64,000 bases of DNA, from assembly GCF_000006565.2 (NCBI RefSeq), contig NC_031467.1, positions 62,001 through 126,000 on the forward strand, given 5' to 3'. The position numbers and the translations under genes are program-made. Positions 46,846-57,800 of this stretch are shown one piece after another. The notes under the pieces are model-generated. The model worked only from the letters and a program-made list of their open reading frames with translations. It ran no database searches and was not told where the DNA came from. The DNA comes from Toxoplasma gondii ME49. Its lineage: Eukaryota; Apicomplexa; Conoidasida; Eucoccidiorida; Sarcocystidae. How positions within the stretch are numbered: position 1 is the stretch's first letter; each line of letters opens with the position of its first letter.

Positions 46846-47724
46846 TTAAACTCGTACGCTGTCTTCAAAAAGAGAAATTCTGAACGACTCAGCGCCAAAC
46901 TTCCCGGCGGAAGTTTCCTGCGTCTCGCTGGAGGCCGTGGTTGAGGTGGGCGAAGCGACCTCGCCAGCAAGAAGATCAAGTGCCTCGAGGTCTTCCCTCT
47001 CTAGGAAAGAGGCTAGCGAAAGTTTCCTTTCTTCGTGGTTTTTGCCAACGAAAGGTTCTTCTCCCCGGGTGTCTTCTCCATTGCACGCTCGGTCCTCGGC
47101 CGTCTCACCATTGCAACCCCAGCGCCTCACGTCGGACCGGCTCCTTTTGCACGTCTCCTCCCACCGTGTGTCTCCTCCCTTCATCTCTTGAGGAAGAGCG
47201 TCGACAGCGGGTCGCCTGTCGTCCGCCGCTGCATCCCGTTCCTCCCGGAGAAAGTCCTTCTTTCGATTCAGCCTGGAGAAACTGTGCTGGCTGGCCTCGC
47301 GCTGGAAGGCGGAGTGTCTCCCCGTCTCGCAGTCGCGTTCGTCCTCCTGAGTTCGCCGGCCTCGTTCTTCCTCGTCTCCGCGTCTGCGCCGGTCGCAGGA
47401 GGTCCTTCTGCGCGGGAGGAAGCGAGCAGAAAAGTCGTCGCCGAAGCGGAAGAGAGACCTTCCGAGAGCATGGGAACTCAGGCGCTCGCGAAGCCAGCCT
47501 TTGGGCTTGGAGAGCAGAAACATGAGGAGACAGAAACACGCGAGATTCAGGAAAGACGCAGCCAGCGACGCCCCGCATGCCGTCCGCTTCGTCTCCGCTG
47601 GAAGCGGGAAGGTATCGGCGGCGCAGAGAAACACAAGGCCCAAAAAAAAGAGAAAAACCGCGCCGGAACCCAGGAGAAGGAACAGACACCAACTCCACAT
47701 CGGCCACGAGCGACACGATACCAT
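46846..47724 (-). CDS. Probable two-helix membrane protein with charged tail
   Basis: A single-exon frame of 292 aa from the ATG at 47724. The N-terminus carries two hydrophobic segments, about residues 10-37 (WCLFLLLGSGAVFLFFLGLV) and about 50-70 (SLAASFLNLACFCLLMFLL), separated by a short polar loop. The rest is a long Arg/Glu/Asp-rich, Cys-poor tail ending EDLEALDLLAGEVAS and SFRISLFEDSVRV. The two-helix hairpin layout is vaguely like ribonuclease-kappa/V-ATPase accessory proteins, but I see no diagnostic residues, so no name is given. It lies about 190 bp downstream of TRAPPC4 on the same strand, which is tight for this kind of genome. An opposite-strand ORF of 294 aa overlaps it, and I judge that the shadow. 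Confidence 0.5.
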   Translation of the reverse strand: MVSCRSWPMWSWCLFLLLGSGAVFLFFLGLVFLCAADTFPLPAETKRTACGASLAASFLNLACFCLLMFLLSKPKGWLRERLSSHALGRSLFRFGDDFSARFLPRRRTSCDRRRRGDEEERGRRTQEDERDCETGRHSAFQREASQHSFSRLNRKKDFLREERDAAADDRRPAVDALPQEMKGGDTRWEETCKRSRSDVRRWGCNGETAEDRACNGEDTRGEEPFVGKNHEERKLSLASFLEREDLEALDLLAGEVASPTSTTASSETQETSAGKFGAESFRISLFEDSVRV

Positions 47725-47915
47725 CTTCGAGAAAAAAAATGCAGAGACGAAAAAAAAATGCAGAGACGAAGAAGACGAGTGCCGAGACGACAAAGACGAA
47801 GGGAACGTCTACAAAACAAAGGAGGAAAAGAGAGAGAGAGAGAGACGGCTCAACCTCAAGGAACGACACTGCAAAAGGCGGCGCGGCCAGATAAGAGAGA
47901 TGTTTTGAAACGAGA

Positions 47916-49718
47916 TTAGACGGTGATGTAGTCCGCGAAAATTTTCTCGATTTCTCGATCAAACAGGTGACACCGAATCGGCATGTCCGCGTCGTAGAAC
48001 GGATTCTTCAGAACATAGTCGGCGTACGCTTCGTAGACTCGCCGCAGGGACGCCTCGACTGTCGCTGGCGAGACGCCCAGCTCCGCCACCAAGACGAACT
48101 TCAAACCTGGAAAGAACCAGCAAAGTCTGAAACTTGGAGCTAAAAGGCAGCGCCTTTCTGATTCATACGTCTTTGGACTACAGTCGCTACACAGACGGAG
48201 AAGGGGCGAGAACCTGGTAAACGCGGTCGGCAGAGAACGCCGCGAACATCTCCCCTTGTTCTTAAGAGTGAAAGCGGGCAAGGAGACAAAGGAAGCAACG
48301 GGGGGGAACACAGTTGACATGCAAGAAATCGCAAGTTGAACAGCGGCTCAGTTTTTACGCGCCGACCTTCCTTCTACTCTACTTTGGTGTCTCGTGAACG
48401 ACCCTCTTGTCTTGTGTTCGGCTACGTTATAGCTTTTCCGTGCTCTCGCTCTCTCGTTTTCTCTGCTCTTGGCCGGCGTTCTCCTCTCCTTTTTCCTCGC
48501 GTTCGGCTCGATTTCTTCTCTCTTTTCCGCGTTCCTCTGTCTTACTCTCTCCACCCGTTCTTCTTTCTCCTCGCGTTTTTGTTTTGGTCGCTGCAGAGTG
48601 ACTCAGTGCTGGGTATCTCCTTCGGGCGTTCTCTTCCTTCTTTTCAGTCAACGACAGCTTTTCGAGCGTTTCTATTTGGTCTCGAGTTTCCGCCGTTTTC
48701 CCTCAAGTTTTCAGTTTTTTCCCCGAAAGTCCTCGGTTCTGACCTGTGCGAGTTTCCAGGCACTGGAGGCGGAAGTTGTCCGCCTCGATCAAGTTGATGC
48801 CTCGAGGCTGGAGAGCGGCAAACGGATTTCCTTTTTCCAGAGCGGCGGGAGACACTTGCGCTGCAATTGCGCTCAGTCCGTGGAACGTCGAGGCTAGCCG
48901 GATCGCGTCATTTGCCGACAGCTGGACAGCCGGTGTGAAGTTCTGCAGAAACCGAAGAGAAACAAAAATGGAAAAAAGGAGAAAAGGAGGCCGAGGGCAA
49001 GAAAAAGACCTCCAGTGCAAGAAAGGACGCACGAAGCGTTCAGCGTCAGGAAAAGAGGGGAAGCGACGAAAAGGGATGCACACAGTCAGAGGGTGGAGAG
49101 TCCAGGAACTCACAAGGCACAGAGATAAATCGAAAGAGGACGACAAAAAAGCGGCAGAGAAAGAATGGAAAGAAAGAAAGGAGACGCGGGAAAAGATGAG
49201 CGACAGAGACTACGAAAAATGCAAAAAACGGGGAATCAAGACTGACAAACGGCAGTTTCGGCACTGTGACAGGCTCGCCAGAAGGACCTGGGGGCCTCTG
49301 CGTCTCGGCACTGCTTCAAAAAGAGACACAGGGGGCGGAGTCAAGGAAGAAAAACAGTCGAAAAACTGAAAAGAAGAAGATGAGAAAACGAGCAGAGAAG
49401 AAGGACAAGAAACCTGAGGAAAACGGGAGCGGAGTGGGTCAAGACAGACGAGAGAAATTGGCAAAAAAGGGAGAGACGAAAGCGTACACAGAGGAGAGAA
49501 GAAAGAGGAGAACAAGCAACCGAGCAGAAGGAAGAGCAGTGAAGACCAGAGAAACAGAAGAGAAGAGCAATGAAAATGCTGAAGAGAAAACGCCATGGCT
49601 CGTAGAAGAAGGAACAGTTACTCCAAGAGAGAAGGAGGAGTTCAGTCCGACGAACTGTCAAACTCACCCTCTGATAGACAAGACTTCCGTGTTTGTTGTT
49701 GATGAAGAGAGAATACAT
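47916..49718 (-). CDS. TRAPPC4: TRAPP complex subunit 4 (Trs23/synbindin)
   Basis: Core subunit of the TRAPP vesicle-tethering complex, which acts as exchange factor for Ypt1/Rab1 at ER-Golgi membranes. Three exons, 49718-49668, 48942-48744 and 48106-47916, with GT-AG introns of 725 and 637 nt, close to 146 aa. Family hallmarks: the N-terminal longin strand MYSLFINNKHGSLVYQR; RLASTFHGLSAIAAQ(V/L)SP; INLIEADNFRLQCLETRTG; GLKFVLVAELGVS; and the highly conserved DYVLKNPFY, MPIRCHLFD. The length matches the short plant/yeast-core form; the PDZ-like insertion of animal synbindin is absent, and exon 1 joins directly to NFTPAVQLSANDAIR. The start is fixed by the family N-terminus. A very secure call. 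Confidence 0.96.
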
Positions 49719-51811
49719 CTTTCTCAAGCGAGGCGTACTTCGGCCTGCGAGAGGCACGGAGAAGAAGAGTTGAACTTGGCGAGAAGAAAACAGCAGAGGG
49801 AAAAGGCTGTCAGAATATCCACGGGGAACTCCGAGGGGACGGAGGCGAAGAGGGGAGACTTCCTGCTCCGAGAGAAACTTCCTTCAGAGAGCCGACGAAT
49901 CTCGAAGAAAGTCACGACGCGAAGAAGACATCGGAAAAAAAGTGAACGCCAGCGAAAGACGCAGAAGCATGCGAGAGCGCCTCCCACTGCGAAAACGACG
50001 GAGGAAAAGAGAAGTTGCGCGGCCTCTCCTGCCCTTTCCTCCGCATAAAACTTCTTTCTTCTTTCTTTTCGAATCTTTTTTCACCGTCCTCTCTCGTAAG
50101 AGAAGAAAGGAAGGCCCTCAGACGCCTATGGGAGAAGGGAGAGAGAGAACAAGAGAGAGAGAGCAGGGGGAGAACAAGAGAGAAAGAGCAGGGGGAGAAC
50201 AAAAGAGAGAAAGAGCAAGGGGAGAACAAGAGAGAGAAAGAGCAAGGGGAGAACAAGAGGGAAGACAAGAGAAAGAAGAAAAGGTGACGAGGCAGAAGTC
50301 TTTGTCTTGCAGATTTGGCGACGGAGTGACAGTTGGTGTCTGGGGGCTTTGAAGAAAATGTCGAGACGAAGTGCGTCTAGGCCAAAGTCGCGAGGCGAGC
50401 TTCGCCTGCCCTGCGAAGCTTTTTTCTCGAGGCAGATATCGAGAAAAAACGGAGGAAAAATCAGTTGGGAACTGCATGCGAAAATCGCTTCTCGTTTGAG
50501 GCAAGCCCCGCCAGGCGAGCGAGTCCAGAGGAGTGCAGCGACCGTGGACCTGGAGCTCAGAGAGGGAAAAGCGGGAGGCTTTGTTTCCTCGGTTTTTGTG
50601 AAGCGTCTCGGCGCGAGACTGGAAGAGAACCTCGAAAGCCTCCTTTTGCTTTTCCCAAGCTCGCATCGGGCTTCGCGATGCGACACACACACGCACAAGA
50701 TTTCTTTTTTCCCCCGTACAAAGAGAAAACTCCTTCTTTTTGTCGTCTGAAACGCGGCATTCCGCGCTTCTCTCCTCGCCTCCGGTCTTCTTCCGGTTGC
50801 GCTCCCGCTGTTTCACCCGCTGTCCACGCTGTTCATAGGTAACACCTTGACGAAAGTTTGCCTCGCATTGACTTTTGAATTCCCCCTTCCTCAAGTTCCT
50901 CCCATCATTCCTTCGTCTTCGTCGTCTCTCCAGCCTTTCGGCGACCTCGCGCTGCCTTTTTCTCGCTTCTTCTCTCCTCAGACTCAAACGCAGCCGTCGC
51001 AGCGCGCTCGAGCGAGAGATAGAGGTCTCGCGCCGCTGGGTCCCCGGCCGCTGATACGGAAGCCGATAAGGACGGCGAGGGCCGGAGGAGAGAAGCAGAA
51101 AGGTCGACTGTGCCTCGCCAGAAGAGGAGAAGAAGAGGAGAGAAAAACCGAGACAGAGACAGAAGAACAGCTCGTGTCTCTGATTCGCGGAGTGCCACTG
51201 GGGAAAGCGAGACAGGTCAACAAGCGAAAGCGAACAGGCGTCTCTCGCGGGATTGACACACAAAAACAGAGTGGAAAAATCGAGCTCGAAGACAGAGACT
51301 TCCCTCCTTCTCATTCTCGCGGTTCTTGAGAAAAACGAAACAACGACTTCACTCGAAACGCAAAAAAAAAGACACCGGAAACCTATGTGTGAGTGGCTAC
51401 TCTCAGACGAGGACGAGACCCCCGAGGAGAAGAAGCCACAGGGCCGTTTCTCTCCCGTTTCCTTGCTCTCGTTCGTTTCCTCCTTTCTTCTTCTCCACGC
51501 TCAACTCTTTTCAGTTCTCTTCCTTGCGCTGCGTTTCGCAGTTTCTACATCCACGGGGGCATTTTCATGTGCCAGGCTCTGCTCGCATCTGCAACGTCAA
51601 CGCACTCGCCAGGATCTAGCCTTGAGAGAGAATTCCTTCCTCTCACGTTTTTGACTCTCCCTGCTTCTTCTCTCACTCCTCTCGATCGGACCTCTGCTCG
51701 TCTTCCATCTTCTCCTTCTGTCTTTGCAGTTTCTCTCTTCTTCTCCCGCAATCTCCAGCTGTCTCCCCTCCCACCGTACCTCCCTCGCTTCTCTTCTTCC
51801 GGCTCCCCACG
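49719..51811. other. Divergent spacer between TRAPPC4 and the RanBPM gene
   Basis: The start codons face away from each other across about 2.1 kb, so both promoters should lie here. It holds the purine-rich tandem repeat near 50.1-50.3 kb. ORFs on both strands (minus 50118-51314, plus 50307-50750) exist but have repeat-driven or strongly biased composition and no family match. Confidence 0.4.
50118..50290. repeat. Purine-rich tandem repeat, about 25-bp units
   Basis: Units close to AGAGCAGGGGGAGAACAAGA repeat about six times with small changes. There are no spacers, so it is a minisatellite rather than an array of any defence type. Confidence 0.9.
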
Positions 51812-54800
51812 ATGACTCAAACGCCATCTGGTCGTGGAAGAAGTTTCTCTTCCTCTTCTTCCTCTTCTTCCTCTTCTTCGCTCTCTTGTGAGTCTTCGTC
51901 ACCTCCGCTCTGTGGGAAGGATCAAGGCGCCCCAGCAACTTTTCTCGACGGCGTTTCTCGCCTCCTATTCTGGCGCCCATCCAGCGGCCCTCTTGCCCTC
52001 AACTGCCGCAGGCATCCTCACTACGTTCGCATTCTTCGCGACGGATTGACTGCTCTGTATGCTGGTCGAGGCGACTACACAGACGTCGGGGTATAGCCAT
52101 GAAAGCGCAGACAGCGCGTTCCTTTCTCGGGACTCCTCTTTCTCTCCCTCTTCTCGCTTTTGTTTCTCTTGTCGCGACGTTCTTCGTCTTCTTCTGTCTC
52201 CACCTCCCTTTTGGGGTGCTCTCTGCCTTCTTGAGGCGTTCCCCAGGCAGAGGAAGAAGATGCCCTGCGACGCGGAGGAAGCCATCTGATACCGTTTGTC
52301 GCGCCTGTTCCTCGCTCTTCCTTCTGGAGCTTCTGATCTTTCTCCGCCCTGGTCTTTCAAGTCTGCTGCGAGGTCTCGTCTTTTTTGCTCGAGGTCTCTT
52401 GCTTGCTTCTAACGTTGTCGCATCGTTTTGGACAGCGACCTCTTTTCTCTTCTCCGGGCGTCTTCCTCCCCTCAGACTCTGCCTTTTCCCTCCAAACGCC
52501 TCTTTGTCGTGTATCCAGTGTTTCCTCTTTTCGATGAGGTCTCTGCCTCCTCTCCGCGATTTCTCGTCTTCCTGTACGGTTTAGTTTTTTTCTTGCACAA
52601 GCTTCCATGAAGACAGCCGTGTCTGTGGCGGATCTTTCCTGAACTTTGTTTTTAGGTTGTTCAGGCAGAGAAGCCTGCAGCGACGACATGCGCCGTGTAC
52701 TACTTTGAAGTTCAAATCCTCTCGGCTTCTTCTCCACCTCACATCTGCGTCGGATTCACCACCAAGAGCGCTGCCCTCACGAAACATCCGGGCGTCGAAC
52801 CGCAGTAAACGAAGAAGGACGCGTTCTGTGTTTCGTCATGTCCCTGCTCTCTCTTTCTCTCCCCCTTTTTTCCAGTTTCATACTCCGTTCGCTTCTCGTC
52901 ACTTGATGTTTCTTTCTTCCTCGCCCTGTGTCTCTCAAGCCTCCTTTCTCGCGCGCTCCTTGGCTCCCCCTTTCTCCCGCCTTCTGTCTCGCCTCCGCTT
53001 CAGGCCTCAGCCAATTATTGAGAGACACTCTGTCGAGCCCAAGACAGTGGCCTCAGACTCCCAAGGATGCACAGCTGAAAGCGTTGGAGTTCAACCTCCC
53101 ACCGGCTTTCGCCTTTGCTTCGAAGCTTTGTCTTTAGCAAAGTTTTGCTGTCCACGCGGACTCCTCTCCCTCCTTGTGCCTGTCTTTCTGCGGCCGCCAT
53201 CTTTACCTGTGCCCTCTCCCCTGCCTCACTTCTCTCTGCTTCGTCTGCTTTTTCCATCTCTTTTTTCTGTCTCTTTGAGTCCTTCCGTGTATCTCTCCTT
53301 TCTCTTGCCCTTCTGTCAAGTCCTGTCTGTCTCTCCTCTGTCAGATCCTTGTCGTTTCTTCGTCGCTGCCTCTCCGTTCTCCCTCCTTACTGTCGCGTTT
53401 GAATCTCTTTTCTCTGCACCGTTGTCCTTCTCTGCCTCGGTTCTCTCTGCCTCGGTTCTCTCTGCCTCGGTTCTCTCTGTCTCGGCATCCCGCCGTACCC
53501 CAGGCGCCGGCAGCGCGAACCGAAGAGTCTTTCTCCTTGGCTTCGAGTCTTCGTTTGAGCACCTCCTCGGCGCGCGCTACGCGCCCGCTGTCTCGACTGC
53601 GGTTAAACGCGCGTTCTCGCTGGTGTCTGTTTTTGTTGCATGCAGTTCGGTAGGCTACCGCGCCGAGGATGGGCGGAAACTCGTCGCTTCCGCATCCGCC
53701 TCTTCGCTCTCTCGAGGCGGCGTCTTGCCTGGCGAGGCCTTCAGCTCTCCCTACGGAGCTGGCGACGTTGTGGGGTGTGGTATCCACTATTTGTCGAAAA
53801 AAATCTTCTTTACGAAGAACGGCGTCTGTCTCGGCGTCGCTGGGAAGGCCGACGCTCGCGTACAGTACCTCCCCAGTGCAGGAATGCACGGCGCTGACGA
53901 GAGGGTCAAATTCAACTTCACAGGGCCCTTCGCCTTCGACTTGAAAGCCATGCTGCAGGTGAGCGAAGCAACAGGAGGAGTAGCAGTGTCCGAACCGTAG
54001 AGCGAGAGCAAGAGAAAGAAGAGAAGGACGATACGGGGAAGAGAAACCGAGAGAACGGGAAGGAGACAAGGAAGAGAAGGCGAGGACGAGGACAAAACGC
54101 GGTAGAGGAAAAGGAAGAGGAGTGGACGGGGGGGAAAAAGGAAGGAGGCGACGAAGGAGAAGAGGAAGACGTCGGAGAAGCAAGGAAACGAAGACGGAGA
54201 GGAGTTCGAGCAGAAAACAGAAGCATACAACAATGATGTGGATCCGAGAAGGGAGACGACCAAAAGCTCGTTTGCAGCCGAAGCTTCCCTTGCCTTACCT
54301 CGCTCTACACCTCTCTTGTTTTCTTCTTTGCTCGAGGGTCTGGTACGCTTCTGTGTCTCCCCGGTTCCCTCTGGAAAGTGAACTGCGATGCGTCTCTGCC
54401 TGAATACGGTCGCTTGCCTCGTTCAAATGCGAGCCAGAACTTCGACAGTGTATTCTTAGAAGGACCTATCAAGCGCTGGCGTTTCGTTCTGTCACGAGTC
54501 GGTCTCCTCGCTTTCCTCGCGATGCCTCTGTCTAACTTGCTCTTTTTCCTGTGTGTCTCTTTTTCTTCCTTTTCGGCTTTTCCGTCTCCCTCCTTCCTCC
54601 TCCTCTAGTGCGACTTAGTGGAGGAGAGACAGAGAATCAAAGCCGATCTTGAACGCGACGCGAGGCTCGCCGCTCTCGTCTCTCCCGCCTCTCTCACAGA
54701 AGTCGTGCGAAGCTACTTGCTGCATGCAGCCTTCTCCCGGACCCTCGCGGCGTTTGAGCGCGCACTGACCAAACGCGACAAAGGCGAGACCAGAAAAAAC

Positions 54801-57800
54801 GACGAAGAAAACGGGGAAGGCAGAGAGACAGAAGCCGGAGAGAGAGCACTCGAAGAGAGAGCAGTTGAAGAGAGAGCAGTCGAAGAGAGAGCAGTTGAAG
54901 AGAGAGCAGTCGAAGAGAGAGCAGTCGAAGAGAGAGCAGTTGAAGAGAGAGCAGTCGAAGAGAGGACATGCACACAGATGGAAATCTCAGTGGCAGAAGA
55001 AGGGAATCCCGAGGGACTTGGAGAGGGAGAAGAAGCGAGGATCCGAAGGACGATAGGTCGAGGACAAGGGCAAGAGGTAGCTCGAGACGAAGAGAGAGTG
55101 GAATCGTCGATGCGGACGGAAGAGACAGACGCCGAAGCAAGTGAGAGTTTTCGTTTGCCTTCTCGTTGATTTCAGGAAGAAAGCGAGATGGCGGGGAAAC
55201 GGGGGGGAGAGTGCATGCGGAGACACGCGAAGGCAAGAAACGGATGGGGGTGACGAGCTCGGTGGACAAATGCCGAAAAGCGCGTCTTCTGCAGTTCCCA
55301 ACGCGGAGCGCGAAAGACGCTGGAGACGCACAGGAGGCGACGCAGAGCTCCGGAGAGGTTCGGCTTGCGTCTGAGCAGAACATGCGCGTGGAGAGAGATC
55401 TCCGGCGACGCTGAGAGGCAGAGAGGGGCGGCAGACAGCTAGCCGATGCGTCTTTGTCGTGAAGGGAAGTTTCTGGGATGACCTCTGCGTCTCGAGAGTT
55501 TCTCGAAAGCGCCTTTCTGGCGAGATGTTGCGTCACGGGGGGCGGCGAGAAGGACTGATAAATAAAGCTAAGAAAACCACGAAGATTCCTGCATGTTCGT
55601 TTTTCACGACAAAGGCGCGTCTCCGAACGGAGCCGGGAGACGGTCGGTTCTCTCCAGACCTGTACAGAGTGGTAAAGTGTAGCTTCTCCCCCCGAGGACT
55701 CTCTCGCTCGCCTTTGCCGTTGCCTTGTTCCCTGCACGCGCTTGGGTCGGTGACTTGGTCTGCTTGTTCGTCGACTTTTTTCTGGGCAACGCTCTCTGTG
55801 GAGTTTCACAGAGCAGACTCTGGAGGCCTGCCATGTTTGGAAAAAGCCTCTCGTCTGGTCGGAAACGCCAGTGCGTACCCTAAGCATGTTGAGTCAGCCT
55901 CCGACGCGAAGCATCTCGAGAACAACCTCGTCGTCGATGTTCAGTCCTCCGAACAAGCTGACGGTGTTTTTCTCGAGCACGTTGCTTTTCTCGCATTTCT
56001 TCGAGTTTTCCTGTCCTTTCCTCGACGTTCTCAGAGAGCAGCGGCGCCTCGCGGCTTGAACCGTCCAGCGCTGAAGCCGCTGCTGCGGGAGGTTCGACGC
56101 GTCGCACCGCCCTCAGCATTTCTTTCCGACCTTCCTCGTGGGTCGCTGCATCTCCCCTGGCGGCGGCGCAACTTTCTGCTGCTTTCTGGAGAAACGACAA
56201 AGAGGAAGGAGAAGAACTCTCCATGCGCGAAGAAGCCAGCGAACGGGAAGACGAAGTATGCAGTGTAAGTGACCCAAACTCTCTCTCCTCCAGCGCGGTG
56301 ACGCTTCCACCGGGAGTGCCTCAGCGTACAGGTCCCAGGAGATTCGTGTCTAGTACCATCCTTGTCAGGAGGAGACTTTCATCGAGTGAGAAAATGTCTC
56401 GCGCGGCTTTCTGTGCATGCATTGGGAGAGAAGTCTTGTCTTCGAAGGACTCACAGACGCGATGCGTCGCCTCCTCGTCTCCTTCTTCAGGCGAAGGAGA
56501 TGCTTTTTCGTGACAAACGACTGGAACTCGGAAACGTGTGGGTCGGAGAGGGACAAGCCAGAAAGTATCTCTCTGTTGGTTTGCCTTTCTTCTCCTTTCA
56601 CTGTTGTCTATTGTCATTCTTCCTCTCTTCTTCTGTTGCTTCTCCTGCTCCTCCGTCTCCTAGCCATCCCCCTTCTTCTCCTTCTCTTTCTTCGCCTCTT
56701 TCTCCTTCTTTCGTACCCTCTTCTTCTGCGGGGGCGTCCCCGTCTTGCTGTCTCCTTTTCCTGCCTCCCTTGTTTCTTTTCTTCTGTTTCCAGGTTTCTC
56801 CTGTTTGTGCGCGTTTCTTCCTTCGTATCATGTTGAGATGGTTGTGTTCTCTTCGTTATCTTCACGGCTTTGTCTTCTTCTTTTCAAGGCTTCTCTTTGC
56901 GACCGTACGCCGAGCGTCCACACCACGACTGAGAGCACTTCGATTCTCCTCGCGTCTCTGACAAAGAGGAAAGGTAAGCAAAATAAGCAAAAGACAGCCG
57001 TCTTCTTCCTCTGTTTCGTCTGTTTGCGCTCCCTTTTCCCCAGTTTCCTTTCTCTTCCACTCTCTGTGGTTGCCTCTTTCTCCTGTCTGTGTGTGTAGTG
57101 CTTGTCTGTTTATCTATTTATTCCTCGATTTCGATGCCTTGCTCTCCTCTTTGTTTTCCTTCTTTCCATTGTCCCTCGACCTCGTTTTCCTGCCGTATTT
57201 TTCGGTTTGCCCTTCTCCGTCGACCTCTCTTTTCCTCTCTCTTTCTGTTTCTTGTCCCCGCTCTGCGTATCTCTGTCTCTGCTCTCGTCGAGTGTTCAGT
57301 CATTTCCTTCTTCGTCTTTCTTCAGAACTCAAGCAAGCGATCGTCGAAGGGAGGTCCGACGCTGCCGCCGAGATTCTGGAAACTTCGTTCCCTGCCATCT
57401 TCTCCACGAAAAACGAAGATTTCCAGGTAGCTGCACGACGCGTTGCTGGACCATGGCGTCACCGCGAAGCAAACTGCTACGCTTCTTCTCTTGAAGAGCC
57501 ATCTGTTCCCCTCCTTTTCTGTTCCCTCTCCATTTTTCTCTTCTCTCTTCCGGCTTGTCATCCGTCTTCTTTCTCCTCGTCCCCCTCCATTCTTCTCTGT
57601 CCCTTTGTTTTTCGCTTCCTTTCTTCCTTATCTTCTTCGGTGTCTCCACGCTTCCTCAGGCGCGTTGAAATGTTCTTTCTTTGCCCGATCGATTTCACCC
57701 CCTCCATACCTCCTTCGATTTCGCGAACGGTGCCCGTTGTCTTCCTCTTCACTTCTTATTACTTCCCTCTGCCTCTGGTGCCTCTGGTGTTTGAGTGCTC

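Noticed and set aside
47035..47919. 294-aa ORF on the plus strand opposite the two-helix protein
   Set aside because: Its C-terminal half is Lys/Arg/Glu repeat-like, and it lies antisense to a frame with coherent membrane topology; not excluded completely.
50118..50290. CRISPR-like appearance of the regular purine repeats
   Set aside because: The units are directly abutting with no unique spacers, and the genome is eukaryotic.
50307..50750. 147-aa plus-strand ORF upstream of the RanBPM-like gene
   Set aside because: No family match and no splice path into the downstream gene; kept only as a low-probability alternative.
50118..51314. 398-aa ORF on the minus strand
   Set aside because: Its C-terminus is the translated purine/pyrimidine repeat, the rest is Arg/Ser-biased with no motif, and it occupies the divergent promoter spacer.
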